Source: CAYJAD01 sp964371225
GTDB taxonomy: Bacteria; Desulfobacterota; Desulfovibrionia; Desulfovibrionales; Desulfovibrionaceae
Assembly: GCA_964371225.1 (NCBI GenBank)
Contig: CAYJNA010000016.1
Coordinates: 1-30,942 of the forward strand
DNA length: 30,942 nucleotides
Direction: 5' to 3'
Part shown: positions 1-7,893 of the stretch, in pieces
Numbering within the stretch: position 1 is the stretch's first letter
Layout: each line of letters opens with the position of its first letter
Notes under the pieces: generated by a model
Told to the model about the DNA's origin: nothing
The model's input: only the letters and a program-made list of their open reading frames with translations
The model's database searches: none
Program-made: the position numbers and the translations under genes

Positions 1-2
1 TG

Positions 3-389
3 CACATCCCCGAAGAATTAGGCTTGTATTTACGCTATGACAACAATCTAGAAACACAGAACCCTGAAAAAACACAACAAGAATACATTCAAGTGCAAAC
101 AGAAGCTTTGCGCCGTTTCCTACAATCAGATTTTACACCGCATATTCCCTTTGAACAGCAATGGACACAGCATAAACAGAGACTAGAGCGTTACATTTGC
201 AATTTAGAAAATGGCAACAGCATAAAAAATACGCATAAATTGGCCTATCATATCTATGCGTATTTATTGTTGCAGGCAAAACTACATATGCATACCATTT
301 CATGGCATCATATAGCTTTACGCCTCACACAACAGCCTTCTACTGTTGATGTAGCGTACTTAAAAAGCATCTTACAAGAACGGGAGTAA
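3..389 (+). CDS. 3' end of an unrecognised protein-coding gene (5' end outside window)
   Basis: The frame is open from base 3 to the TAA at 387-389, giving at least 128 residues. No convincing start is visible: the first in-window candidate is a TTG at 24 without a Shine-Dalgarno, so the gene most likely begins left of the window. The product is rich in Gln, His and Leu, looks helical, and has no membrane segment or recognisable motif. It ends 178 bases before rsfS on the same strand. In many bacteria nadD or obgE/proA lie next to rsfS, but I cannot match this tail to any of them. Function unknown. Confidence 0.6.
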   Translation, partial: HIPEELGLYLRYDNNLETQNPEKTQQEYIQVQTEALRRFLQSDFTPHIPFEQQWTQHKQRLERYICNLENGNSIKNTHKLAYHIYAYLLLQAKLHMHTISWHHIALRLTQQPSTVDVAYLKSILQERE

Positions 390-457
390 AGCTCCTTAAA
401 AGCACAAACACATACCCCAGCGCAAACAACATTCTCAGCTCTATGGAGGGAAAGCAT

Positions 458-571
458 TTGCATACATGCCTAGGCCTCCAGCCTACAAAATATAAAAATC
501 CCCTCATTGGCTATTTACATTACCCCCCCTTTGAGCTACAGGCTGTGAATATTACGAAGGATGCATTATGA
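458..571 (+). CDS. possible 37-codon ORF translationally coupled to rsfS
   Basis: A TTG at 458 is preceded by GGAGGG (445-450) at good spacing. The frame stays open to a TGA at 569-571 that overlaps the rsfS ATG (568-570) as ATGA. An ATG at 443 is in the same frame but has no ribosome binding site. The predicted peptide has no recognised motif. The ATGA overlap and the clean Shine-Dalgarno suggest a translated leader or coupling ORF, but at this length chance is a real alternative. Apart from this ORF, the 390-567 interval shows nothing I can name. Confidence 0.22.
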   Translation: MHTCLGLQPTKYKNPLIGYLHYPPFELQAVNITKDAL

Positions 572-951
572 AAAAGAAATATTCGACACTTCCCACGGCG
601 GAAAAAGTACAAAATATGGTGAGCTTTTTAGAAGACCATAAGGGGCAAGACATTGTGTCTTTAAACCTTACTCACCAAAATACCTTTGCTGAGGCCATGA
701 TTGTGGTCACAGCGTCTTCCATGCGCCATGCACAAAGCCTTGCTGAAGGGCTTGTGGTTTTCTGTAAAAAAGAAAACTATGAATGGCTACGTACCGAAGG
801 CAAACAAACAGGCCAGTGGATTCTCATCGACTGCAATGATATTGTTATCAATGTATTTCAAGGTTCCGTACGCGACCTGTATAAAATAGAAAAACTTTGG
901 GAAGAAATGCCTAAAGTAAAAGCTGAAGAGCTCTCTGCTGACGCAGAATAA
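568..951 (+). CDS. rsfS: Ribosomal silencing factor RsfS (Iojap/YbeB family)
   Basis: The 127-residue product fits the family size (about 105-130). It binds ribosomal protein uL14 on the 50S subunit and blocks joining to the 30S when nutrients are scarce. Family landmarks are visible in order: a D-I-V-S-L-N strand near residue 30, the A-M-I-V-V-T-A-S-S-M-R-H-A core around 43-56, and the G-Q-W-I-L-I-D segment followed by D-I-V-I-N-V-F and L-Y-K-I-E-K-L-W near the C-terminus. The ATG is preceded by AAGG at suitable spacing. gpmI starts 13 bases after the stop, so the two are almost certainly cotranscribed. Confidence 0.93.
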   Translation: MKKKYSTLPTAEKVQNMVSFLEDHKGQDIVSLNLTHQNTFAEAMIVVTASSMRHAQSLAEGLVVFCKKENYEWLRTEGKQTGQWILIDCNDIVINVFQGSVRDLYKIEKLWEEMPKVKAEELSADAE

Positions 952-964
952 CACAAGGAGACCC

Positions 965-2539
965 ATGTCACAGCCAGTGCTTACACCTACACTGTTACTC
1001 ATTCTCGACGGGTGGGGTCTTGCTCCTGCAGGGGCAAACAATGCCACGTCTTTGGCTAAAACTCTCAATATGGACATGCTTAATGCCTTTGCGCCGCACA
1101 GCTCCTTAGAAGCTTCTGGCCGAGCTGTGGGTTTACCTGCTGGCTATATTGGTAATTCAGAGGTGGGGCATTTAAATATTGGCGCCGGCTCTGTGGTGTA
1201 TCAAGACATGACACGCATTGATGTGGCCATGGAAAAGGGCGAATTGGGCACCAATACCGTTTTCACCGAACTTTTACAAAAAACCTTAGCTGGAAGTAAA
1301 CGTTTGCACTTGGCAGGCTTACTTTCTGACGGCGGTGTACACAGTCACTATAGCCATATGCTTTGTCTTGTGAAAGCGGCGGTGGAAGCGGGTGTAGAGG
1401 TATTTATTCACTGCTTCATGGACGGGCGTGATACCAAACCACATGGCGGCATAGAGTATGTACGTATTGTGGAAGAAGCTTTGCAAGCCTTTGAGGGCAA
1501 AGCACGTATTGCTTCCCTTTGCGGACGCTTTTTCGTCATGGACAGAGATACACGCTGGGAGCGTGTGGAAAAAGCGTGGAATATGCTTGTACACGGGCAA
1601 AATGGTGAAAATAGCATTCTTGACCCCAAAAATACGCCAGAAGAAGTGGTGCGCGACTATTATGCACAAGAAATCTTCGATGAGTTCATTCCCCCTACGC
1701 TCTTGGTGAAAGAGGGCACATGGCAAAATGGCGACGGGCTTTTCTTATGGAACTTTCGTGCTGACCGTATGCGCGAGCTGGTGCAAGCCATCACCATGCC
1801 TGCCTTTGAAGGCTTTAATCGCGGCATAGTTCCTGCTTTTATTGGTACAGCCACCATGACCAGCTATGACTCTACCTTCACATTGCCTGTGGCTTTTCCT
1901 AAGGAAAATCTCACCATGGGTCTTGGAGAAGTGGTTTCTTCATGGGGTTGCACGCAATTACGCATTGCGGAAACAGAAAAATACGCACATGTGACGTACT
2001 TTTTTAATGGAGGGCGTGAAGAGCCTTTCCCCGGTGAAGACCGTATTTTAGTGCCTTCTCCACGTCATGTACCAACCTATGACCTAGCTCCTGCCATGAG
2101 CTGCCAAGAAGTAACCACACGCTGCATTGAAGCCTTACAGAGCAATAAATATACCCTTATTGTGTGTAACCTTGCCAATGGAGACATGGTAGGTCACACA
2201 GGAAAAATGGATGCAGCCATAGAGGCTTGCCAAGTGGTAGATTCTTGCCTTGGACAATTTATGCAAGCCATTTGTGACGTTCAAGGACGTATGCTTGTCA
2301 TTGCAGATCATGGCAATTGCGAAACCATGGTAGACGAAAATGGCAATCCGCAAACCTCACATACAACCAATCCTGTCCCTTGCATTCTCTTTGAGGGTAC
2401 AGAAGAAAAAAGCCCTGGTTGTCTACAGCATGGCAAACTTGCCGACGTGGCACCAACGCTTATAAAACTTTGGAAAAAGGACATCCCAGCCAGCATGAGT
2501 GGGGTAGCCCTTATGGAGCCTTGTCATGAAAAATGCTAA
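965..2539 (+). CDS. gpmI: 2,3-bisphosphoglycerate-independent phosphoglycerate mutase
   Basis: This cytosolic glycolytic/gluconeogenic enzyme interconverts 3- and 2-phosphoglycerate and belongs to the alkaline phosphatase superfamily with two Mn ions. At 524 residues it has the usual length. The metal-binding L-D-G-W-G is at residues 14-18. The phospho-acceptor Ser is S65 in G-N-S-E-V-G-H-L-N-I-G-A-G, followed by the Q-D-M-T-R-I-D segment. The second metal site is visible as A-D-H-G-N-C-E around residues 447-453. The ATG follows a strong AAGGAG. The 3' end overlaps the next gene by 14 bases, suggesting coupled translation. Confidence 0.97.
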   Translation: MSQPVLTPTLLLILDGWGLAPAGANNATSLAKTLNMDMLNAFAPHSSLEASGRAVGLPAGYIGNSEVGHLNIGAGSVVYQDMTRIDVAMEKGELGTNTVFTELLQKTLAGSKRLHLAGLLSDGGVHSHYSHMLCLVKAAVEAGVEVFIHCFMDGRDTKPHGGIEYVRIVEEALQAFEGKARIASLCGRFFVMDRDTRWERVEKAWNMLVHGQNGENSILDPKNTPEEVVRDYYAQEIFDEFIPPTLLVKEGTWQNGDGLFLWNFRADRMRELVQAITMPAFEGFNRGIVPAFIGTATMTSYDSTFTLPVAFPKENLTMGLGEVVSSWGCTQLRIAETEKYAHVTYFFNGGREEPFPGEDRILVPSPRHVPTYDLAPAMSCQEVTTRCIEALQSNKYTLIVCNLANGDMVGHTGKMDAAIEACQVVDSCLGQFMQAICDVQGRMLVIADHGNCETMVDENGNPQTSHTTNPVPCILFEGTEEKSPGCLQHGKLADVAPTLIKLWKKDIPASMSGVALMEPCHEKC

Positions 2540-2765
2540 GCCAATACAACCTGTATCCCCCGAAGGTATGGAGGTACTCTTTTTTTACCCCTGCCCTGAT
2601 TGTGGTCGTCATGTTTCTTTAGCCGCCCCCACACAACCGGCCATGGTGCGTTGCGACAATTGCCACAATTCATTTCCTATCATCCCCATAGATGAAAGGG
2701 GCTTACACTATATATACATCATGCTTAACAATGGTAAAGCGGCGCTTGACCCCGACTTTGCTTAA
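2526..2765 (+). CDS. Small zinc-ribbon protein, function unknown
   Basis: The 79-residue product has one paired-cysteine motif: C-P-D-C-G-R near residue 23 and C-D-N-C near residue 43. This is a C-x2-C...C-x2-C arrangement typical of a zinc ribbon. It starts inside gpmI (14-base overlap) with GGAG upstream in the gpmI coding sequence, and ends just before a strong terminator, so it is the last gene of the rsfS-gpmI operon. Such small ribbons often bind nucleic acid or act as protein adaptors, but nothing here decides its role. Confidence 0.8.
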   Translation: MKNAKPIQPVSPEGMEVLFFYPCPDCGRHVSLAAPTQPAMVRCDNCHNSFPIIPIDERGLHYIYIMLNNGKAALDPDFA

Positions 2766-2777
2766 GCTAAAGCACAT

Positions 2778-2819
2778 AGCACAAAAAAAGCTCCTTTTTA
2801 CGGGAGCTTTTTTTGTGCT
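2778..2819. terminator. Bidirectional intrinsic terminator
   Basis: A perfect 17-bp inverted repeat (2778-2794 with 2803-2819) encloses an 8-base loop. An A-run in the left arm and a T-run in the right arm make it functional in both directions. It separates the convergent rsfS-gpmI operon (+) and the GtrA-like gene (-). Confidence 0.9.
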
Positions 2820-2843
2820 TGATATAGCCCTAGCATGACGAGA

Positions 2844-3215
2844 TTAGGCGTCTTTAAACACCACATAATTGGAAAAAAGAAAACCCGCCACTAAACTAAA
2901 ACCCGATGAAAACACCAAGGTAAATAAGGGGTGCAAAGAAAAGCTATCCGCCACAAAGCCTGTGGTAAAGCTCATTAGCCCCATGAAAGCTGTGAAAAGA
3001 ATAAACTTCTTACCTGCCATATCTTTTTTAAAAGTATATAGAGCATTTAATATATATGAAACCAAAACGGCCACACTAAAGGCCACTATATTAGCAATAC
3101 TTTGTACGGCATAAAAACTAAATACGAGGTAAAATATTCCCCAATGCACGAGGGTATTAAAAATGCCCACGGAAAAATAGCGGAAAAATGTGTGCAATAA
3201 TTTTTTTGACAACAT
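2844..3215 (-). CDS. GtrA-like family membrane protein
   Basis: The 123-residue polytopic protein shows about four hydrophobic helices. The family N-terminal pattern F-F-R-Y-F-S-V-G-I-F-N-T-L-V-H-W is present, with V-S-Y-I-L-N mid-protein and a G-F-L-F-S-N-Y-V-V-F-K end. GtrA-like proteins are thought to help move lipid-linked sugars across the inner membrane for cell-surface glycans. I chose the ATG at 3215, which has a GAGG somewhat far upstream; an in-frame GTG at 3233 would add six residues but has no ribosome binding site. The gene stands alone, with no glycosyltransferase beside it. Confidence 0.85.
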   Translation of the reverse strand: MLSKKLLHTFFRYFSVGIFNTLVHWGIFYLVFSFYAVQSIANIVAFSVAVLVSYILNALYTFKKDMAGKKFILFTAFMGLMSFTTGFVADSFSLHPLFTLVFSSGFSLVAGFLFSNYVVFKDA

Positions 3216-3337
3216 AGCAGGGTACGGCCTCACAGATAAGATGGCGCACTATACTCACTATGCCTTAAAGACACAAGAAGACATGCTCGAGAAAAAATAT
3301 ACCTAGCACCCAAACACAACTTTTTATTCTATGGGAA

Positions 3338-3506
3338 ACCTCTGCACAATTATTTTCAAATATAACTTTGTATTTGAAATTTGAAAAATTGTTCGAAGTG
3401 TAAAATAACATGTGCAGAGCTAAAGGCTCAAAAATCAATCATTTAACGGCGAAGCAAAGCTTCGCCGTTAAATGATTGATTTTTGGTCGCATTGACTGCC
3501 GTCAAC
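3338..3506 (+). repeat. Composite repeat, copy 1 (MITE-like unit plus long hairpin)
   Basis: The first part (3340-3419, 80 bases) is bounded by inverted termini CTCTGCACA and TGTGCAGAG. It is very AT-rich and holds an inner 8-bp inverted repeat (3355-3362 with 3371-3378). Next comes a perfect hairpin at 3430-3484 (26-bp stem, 3-base loop), then GGTCGCATTGAC and a TTGAC-N4-GTCAA inverted repeat. The whole unit recurs inverted at 11799-11964, where the 80-base part differs at only one position that I can see. No transposase is encoded, so a non-autonomous IS derivative is my inference. The flanking 3216-3337 holds nothing else recognised. Confidence 0.85.
3430..3484. repeat. Perfect 26-bp stem hairpin
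   Basis: Arms 3430-3455 and 3459-3484 are exact reverse complements separated by AAA. The outer ends are A5/T5, so it could terminate transcription in both directions. In the second copy of the repeat one arm has diverged, so perfect symmetry is not conserved. Confidence 0.9.
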
Positions 3507-3548
3507 GCTCCATGAGACCTTACGCAATGAATTGCGCAGAAGTCTCTA

Positions 3549-3579
3549 TTGACAAAGCTCAGTTGCACAGCCATAAAAT
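3549..3579 (+). promoter_or_regulatory. Candidate sigma70-type promoter for the GIY-YIG/LysE pair
   Basis: A perfect TTGACA (3549-3554) and TAAAAT (3574-3579, 5 of 6 consensus) are separated by 19 bases, slightly longer than the ideal 17. The expected start site lies within a few bases of the ATG at 3583, and no Shine-Dalgarno is visible there. Confidence 0.4.
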
Positions 3580-3582
3580 GCC

Positions 3583-3903
3583 ATGCAAGAGTGGTTTGTT
3601 TATCTTATGCGTTGCGCCGACGATACCTTATACTGCGGCATTACCACCCACGTGGAAAGGCGCCTCCATGAGCATAATGGGCTCAAAAAAGGTGGAGCCA
3701 AGTATACACAAGCGCGGCGCCCCGTACAGCTTTGCACCTACGCCCCCGCTCCCACGCGCAGTGAGGCCGCAAAGCTAGAAGCGCGCATTCGTAAACTTCC
3801 CAAAATGCAAAAAATCGCTACTTTACAGGCCATACAGGAGGCACATATGCACCAACAAGCATGCATACCTTCTACGCCTTTAAAGGAAAAGGAAGAAAAA
3901 TGA
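3583..3903 (+). CDS. GIY-YIG nuclease superfamily protein (UPF0213 type)
   Basis: The 106-residue product is a stand-alone GIY-YIG domain. The opening W-F-V-Y-L-M-R-C-A-D-D-T-L-Y-C-G-I segment matches the family, followed by an R near residue 27, H-N-G-L-K-K-G-G-A-K-Y-T and an E-A-A-K-L-E-A-R-I-R-K-L-P-K helix with the catalytic-type Glu. Proteins of this small class have been linked to DNA nicking and repair, but their role is poorly defined. The last residues (about 87-106) are a family-atypical tail. The stop overlaps the next ATG (ATGA), so the lysE-type gene is translationally coupled. Confidence 0.88.
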   Translation: MQEWFVYLMRCADDTLYCGITTHVERRLHEHNGLKKGGAKYTQARRPVQLCTYAPAPTRSEAAKLEARIRKLPKMQKIATLQAIQEAHMHQQACIPSTPLKEKEEK

Positions 3904-4523
3904 TTCCATGGGAAGTTGTCACCGCCTTTTGTTTTGCCTCTGTGCTTTTAGCCATAGCCCCCGGCCCCGATAATATTTTTGTACTGACGCAATCTGCCCT
4001 TTACGGTGCAAAAGCGGGCATAGCCACCAGTTTAGGGCTTATGACAGGCATCATTGGGCATACCTGCGCTGTGGCCTTGGGCGTTGCTGTGATTTTCCAA
4101 ACATCCCCCATGGCTTTTCTGGCATTAAAAATTATAGGGGCAGGCTATCTTCTTTACCTTGCCTGGCTTACCATACGTAGCGGTAGCAGTGAGGCGCAAT
4201 TACAAGGGCATAATTTCATAGGCCACTGGGCTTTATATAAACGTGGCATCATCATGAATATTACTAACCCCAAGGTCACGCTTTTCTTCTTGGCCTTGTT
4301 GCCGCAGTTTGCCAACCCTATGCACGGGGCTCTTTCGTGGCAAATGTTCCAACTGGGCGGCCTTTTTATTCTCTCTGCCTTTAGCGTCTTTGCTACCATT
4401 GCCCTTTTAGGCGGGCAATTGGCACGTTGGTTTAATGCTTCGCCGCACTATCAAATTTATATGAATCGCGCCGCTGCTTTTATTTTTGTTTGCATGGCGG
4501 GCGCATTGCTTTTCACGGCATAA
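3900..4523 (+). CDS. LysE/RhtB-family amino acid exporter
   Basis: The 207-residue inner membrane protein has about six hydrophobic helices. The family signature A-P-G-P-D-N-I-F-V-L-T-Q lies near residues 20-31, followed by G-A-K-A-G-I-A-T-S-L-G. The N-P-K-V-T-L-F-F-L-A-L-L-P-Q-F motif sits in the second half. Members export lysine, homoserine, threonine or other amino acids; the substrate cannot be told from sequence. I start it at the ATG at 3900, which follows AAGGAAAAGGAAGA and overlaps the upstream stop; an in-frame ATG at 3861 would extend into the previous gene and lacks a comparable site. Confidence 0.9.
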   Translation: MIPWEVVTAFCFASVLLAIAPGPDNIFVLTQSALYGAKAGIATSLGLMTGIIGHTCAVALGVAVIFQTSPMAFLALKIIGAGYLLYLAWLTIRSGSSEAQLQGHNFIGHWALYKRGIIMNITNPKVTLFFLALLPQFANPMHGALSWQMFQLGGLFILSAFSVFATIALLGGQLARWFNASPHYQIYMNRAAAFIFVCMAGALLFTA

Positions 4524-4524
4524 A

Positions 4525-4558
4525 AAAAAGCCTTGTACCACACAGTACAAGGCTTTTT
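4525..4558. terminator. Bidirectional intrinsic terminator
   Basis: Arms 4525-4538 and 4545-4558 form a 14-bp stem with a 6-base loop, with flanking A and T runs. It lies between the convergent LysE-type gene (+) and tsaB (-) and can serve both. Confidence 0.88.
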
Positions 4559-4584
4559 TATGCATAAGATAAAAGACGTAGAGC

Positions 4585-5418
4585 CTAACTTTCGCTCACT
4601 TCTTTTGTGAGAATTTCCGCTAACTTTGCATGAGCCCATGAAGGATCCATTCCCTGTTTGGTGGCAATATGATTTAAATTTTCCACAGCATCACAAGGGC
4701 GAATATACAAGGGGCTTAAATCTGTATTCTCATATGTTGCCTGTAATGCCATTTGCCATAAAGCTTTAGGGCTGGGATGTACCAAGGACATGGCATGAAC
4801 TCCAGAGCCCTGTGCTGCCTCCAGACACTTTTGTACACTGGATGCATTACGCCCCAAACCAGAGCCAAGCATATATACCGCATGTCCCTGCGCTGCCAAT
4901 GCAGTCACCTGTGTGCAAGCAGTTTCAGGAGAGCATAATATGGCATCCCCATGACTTTGCGGCATACCGGCAAAATTCACAGTGAAAAACTGTGCGTGTA
5001 CGAGGTTTCTACGTGCATGTGTCAGCACAGCTATGCATGGCAAGACTTGCCCTTGTATCTGTGAAGAGGCGTGTCCTGCTTCTTGTACTACCTGCTGCGC
5101 CGTTAGGGCTAAAGCCTGCATATAGTCTATACTGGCGTTATCTGCCCCCACAACACGACGTAGTGCGGCCACAGTGCCCATGACAAGGCGAATGCCTGTA
5201 AAGCTTCCAGGGCCATGTACGCAAGCAAAGTGACGTATATGCTCTGGCTTCAGCTTCTGTATATCTAAAAGCCCTTGCAAAGCCGGCGTTAAAATCTCTG
5301 CCCCGCGGGTGGGAGCATACCAGCTTTGGGCAGAAAGGATGGTCTCTTGCGTGGCAAGAAGCACATCCAACTGCCCCTCAGCGGCATTCAAAATACAATA
5401 CAGCTCTTGCGTATTCAT
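4585..5418 (-). CDS. tsaB: tRNA threonylcarbamoyladenosine biosynthesis protein TsaB
   Basis: TsaB is the non-catalytic ASKHA-fold partner that scaffolds TsaD (with TsaE) to make t6A37 on ANN-decoding tRNAs. The N-terminus shows the truncated actin-like strand pattern. The hallmark G-P-G-S-F-T-G-I-R-L-V-M-G-T is near residues 69-82. At 277 residues it is longer than the E. coli protein (about 230), with a looser C-terminal half. It is the last gene of the pyrH-to-tsaB operon; only two bases separate its ATG from the rseP stop, and the lysE-side terminator closes the transcript. Confidence 0.9.
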   Translation of the reverse strand: MNTQELYCILNAAEGQLDVLLATQETILSAQSWYAPTRGAEILTPALQGLLDIQKLKPEHIRHFACVHGPGSFTGIRLVMGTVAALRRVVGADNASIDYMQALALTAQQVVQEAGHASSQIQGQVLPCIAVLTHARRNLVHAQFFTVNFAGMPQSHGDAILCSPETACTQVTALAAQGHAVYMLGSGLGRNASSVQKCLEAAQGSGVHAMSLVHPSPKALWQMALQATYENTDLSPLYIRPCDAVENLNHIATKQGMDPSWAHAKLAEILTKEVSES

Positions 5419-5420
5419 GC

Positions 5421-6500
5421 TTAGCCTATGAAATCTTCAATAATACGCCAAATATCGTTAAAGGTTGCCAAAACCATAAGGCTTATGAGCAAGAAGAAGC
5501 CCACGCGCATGGCCATTTCTCTCACCTTCAAAGGTACAGGGCGGCGGAAAATTATTTCCAAAGTATAAAACACAATATGCCCACCATCCAGTACTGGAAT
5601 GGGCAGTAAGTTTAATATACCAAGGTTAATGCTGATAAGCGCCGCCAAAGCTAGCACAGGGGCTATGCCTTGCTCGGCTTGTTGTCCCACCATTTGCGCT
5701 ATCATAATGGGGCCGCCCACTTGGTCTAAGGGCACTTCACGCTGAAAAAGCTTCACAAAGCCTGTCCACGTAATATCCACCATTTCCATGGTGCGCTTAG
5801 CGCCCAGCTGAGCCGCTTCCCAAAAGCCTACGGGGGTATGATGTAAGGTTCCGGCTGCATGCACACCAATGACATAGGTGGCTTGTTCTTCTCCGAAAAT
5901 ATTGGCACGCATGGTGGCTTTAGGGGCTAGTTCTATGGTTTGCTCTTTGCCATCACGCTCAATAACCACTTGCATCACACGCCCCTCACTGGCGGCAATG
6001 GCTTGAGCCATACCACCCCATGATGCAATGGGCGCTGTATTAATGCTTACAATACGGTCTTGGCTTTCAAAACCAGCTATGGCAGCAGGGCTGTCTGCCA
6101 CCACTTGCCCCACTATGGGCAATACACGCTGTTCGCCATAGGTGGCCACAAGCCCCCAACAAATAAGCCAAGCTATAAGTATATTCGCCGCAGGGCCAGC
6201 AGCTACCACAAAAAGACGCTGCCATGCGGGGCGCAATGACATATTTTCTTCCTTGGTAAAGCCTTCCGGCATATCATCAGCATTTTCTTCTCCCACCAAG
6301 GCGCAATAACCACCAAGGGGAATGAGAGAGAGACAATATTCTGTTTTACCACGGGTGAAGCTGAGTAATTTTGGGCCAAAACCCAAGGAAAAAGTGGTTA
6401 CACCCATGCCAAAGGCACGAGCCATAAGAAAGTGGCCTAATTCGTGAAAAAAAATCAGTCCACCCAAAACAAGTAACACATAAAATATACTTTCTATCAT
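5421..6500 (-). CDS. rseP: RIP metalloprotease RseP (site-2 protease, M50)
   Basis: This inner-membrane zinc protease cleaves anti-sigma factors and remnant signal peptides within the bilayer. The zinc motif H-E-L-G-H is at residues 19-23 in the first hydrophobic segment. A membrane helix follows near 105-120, then a PDZ region (about 120-200, with I-V-G-Q-V-V-A-D-S-P-A). The third zinc-ligand motif N-L-L-P-I-P-V-L-D-G-G-H is near residue 300 and a last membrane helix is near the C-terminus. At 359 residues it has a single PDZ domain rather than the tandem pair of E. coli RseP. It overlaps the dxr stop by four bases (ATGA). Confidence 0.96.
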   Translation of the reverse strand: MIESIFYVLLVLGGLIFFHELGHFLMARAFGMGVTTFSLGFGPKLLSFTRGKTEYCLSLIPLGGYCALVGEENADDMPEGFTKEENMSLRPAWQRLFVVAAGPAANILIAWLICWGLVATYGEQRVLPIVGQVVADSPAAIAGFESQDRIVSINTAPIASWGGMAQAIAASEGRVMQVVIERDGKEQTIELAPKATMRANIFGEEQATYVIGVHAAGTLHHTPVGFWEAAQLGAKRTMEMVDITWTGFVKLFQREVPLDQVGGPIMIAQMVGQQAEQGIAPVLALAALISINLGILNLLPIPVLDGGHIVFYTLEIIFRRPVPLKVREMAMRVGFFLLISLMVLATFNDIWRIIEDFIG

Positions 6501-7828
6501 GAATTTTCCTGCATTTCCGCCAGACTTTGTACATGGCGGCGAGTTGCGGCGTCTAAGTGTAAAATATGCTGCATAACATCAGAAACATTATGCAATTGAC
6601 GCCAAATATCGGGATTTTCTTCTCTACTCTTGCTCAATACACCGTTTTTTGCATGGGCGAGCATGGCTTGCTCTACTAAACGCGGAATATCCATAAAAGC
6701 AATGCGCCCAGACAAAAAGAGCTCCACGGCCACCTCATTGGCAGCGTTGAGCACAATACACATATCTTGCCCTGCTTTCAGCGCTTGCATAGCTAAAGCA
6801 AGGCAGGGAAAAGCCTCTGTATCTGCGGTGGCAAAGGTTAAACCCTTTCCGCTTTTTCCATCGGGGGCAAGCCCGCCCATGGTAAGTAAATCCAGAGGTT
6901 TTACGCCCACATCCACACAATGAGGCCAGGCTAAGCAATGCCCAATGGGCATGCGCATGTCTGGGCTTCCCAAATGCGCCATGAGGGAATTATCTTGAAA
7001 TTCTACTAAGGAATGTACAATGGATTGCGGATGCACCACCACACCCAAGTGCTCCGGCGCAAGACCATACAAATGATGCGCCTCTATGACTTCAAGCCCT
7101 TTATTCATCAGTGAGGCTGAATCTATGGTGATTTTTGCCCCCATACTCCAATTGGGATGCGCCAATGCTTGCTCACGCGTCACCTGCTGCAATTGTTCAC
7201 GGGTGTAGCCACGAAAAGGCCCTCCGGAAGCAGTGAGCACCAGCTTTTTCACTTCTTGAGCTTGGCGCCCTGCCAGCATTTGAAATAAGGCATTGTGCTC
7301 TGAATCCACAGGCAAAATAACAGCGCCGCTTTGCGCACAGATATGACGAAGAAGGGTTCCTGCCAGCACCAAGGATTCTTTATTGGCAAGACCTATGACC
7401 TTACCTTCCATGGCAGCAGCCACAGTGCCGCGTAAACCAGCAGCACCCACTTGTGCAGAAAGCACTGTATTTGCTTGGGGCAAGCGAGCCAAAAGCTCAT
7501 AACCTTCTTGCCCATGCACAATGGTGGGGGTATAGCCTTTAGGAAGGAGTTTAGAAAGTGCCTCCACACCGGCCTGATCATATACAGCCAAATAAGGAGG
7601 ACGAAATTCCGCCGCTTGTTCTGCAAGACTTTGTATATTAAAGGCTCCGGCCAAGGCCACCACCTCAAATAATGGCGCATGCCTACGTATGACATCAAGA
7701 CTACTTAGCCCGATGGAACCCGTACTTCCCAAAAGAACAATATGTCTTTTTTCTTCTATCCAAGTTTGGCAGGGAGCTTGTGAAATATACTGGAGAGCAC
7801 CGGAACGCGCTGGCCAAGGATGCTGCAT
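6497..7828 (-). CDS. dxr: 1-deoxy-D-xylulose 5-phosphate reductoisomerase
   Basis: Dxr catalyses the NADPH-dependent conversion of DXP to MEP, the committed step of the non-mevalonate isoprenoid pathway. The NADPH-binding G-S-T-G-S-I-G is at residues 34-40. The catalytic region shows P-V-D-S-E-H-N-A-L-F-Q, S-G-G-P-F-R-G and M-N-K-G-L-E-V-I-E-A-H-H-L. The 443-residue length includes about 28 extra N-terminal residues compared with most family members. The GAGG just upstream of this ATG supports the long form. Its product pathway feeds UppS, encoded in the same operon. A 65-base gap from cdsA is the widest within the operon after uppS. Confidence 0.96.
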   Translation of the reverse strand: MQHPWPARSGALQYISQAPCQTWIEEKRHIVLLGSTGSIGLSSLDVIRRHAPLFEVVALAGAFNIQSLAEQAAEFRPPYLAVYDQAGVEALSKLLPKGYTPTIVHGQEGYELLARLPQANTVLSAQVGAAGLRGTVAAAMEGKVIGLANKESLVLAGTLLRHICAQSGAVILPVDSEHNALFQMLAGRQAQEVKKLVLTASGGPFRGYTREQLQQVTREQALAHPNWSMGAKITIDSASLMNKGLEVIEAHHLYGLAPEHLGVVVHPQSIVHSLVEFQDNSLMAHLGSPDMRMPIGHCLAWPHCVDVGVKPLDLLTMGGLAPDGKSGKGLTFATADTEAFPCLALAMQALKAGQDMCIVLNAANEVAVELFLSGRIAFMDIPRLVEQAMLAHAKNGVLSKSREENPDIWRQLHNVSDVMQHILHLDAATRRHVQSLAEMQENS

Positions 7829-7893
7829 ACTATCCTCAATAATAAAATATATTTAGAAATACGTACATCGATACATACGTAATTTTACTAAGA

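Noticed and set aside
3476..3778. A 100-codon plus-strand frame starting in the long hairpin
   Set aside because: It overlaps the GIY-YIG gene in another frame, begins inside the repeat and has no protein-like features.
7834..7893. Operator-like palindrome between cdsA and dxr (TACGTA repeated in inverted form)
   Set aside because: The arms are short, AT-rich and self-palindromic, with no further support; only the wider spacing is notable.
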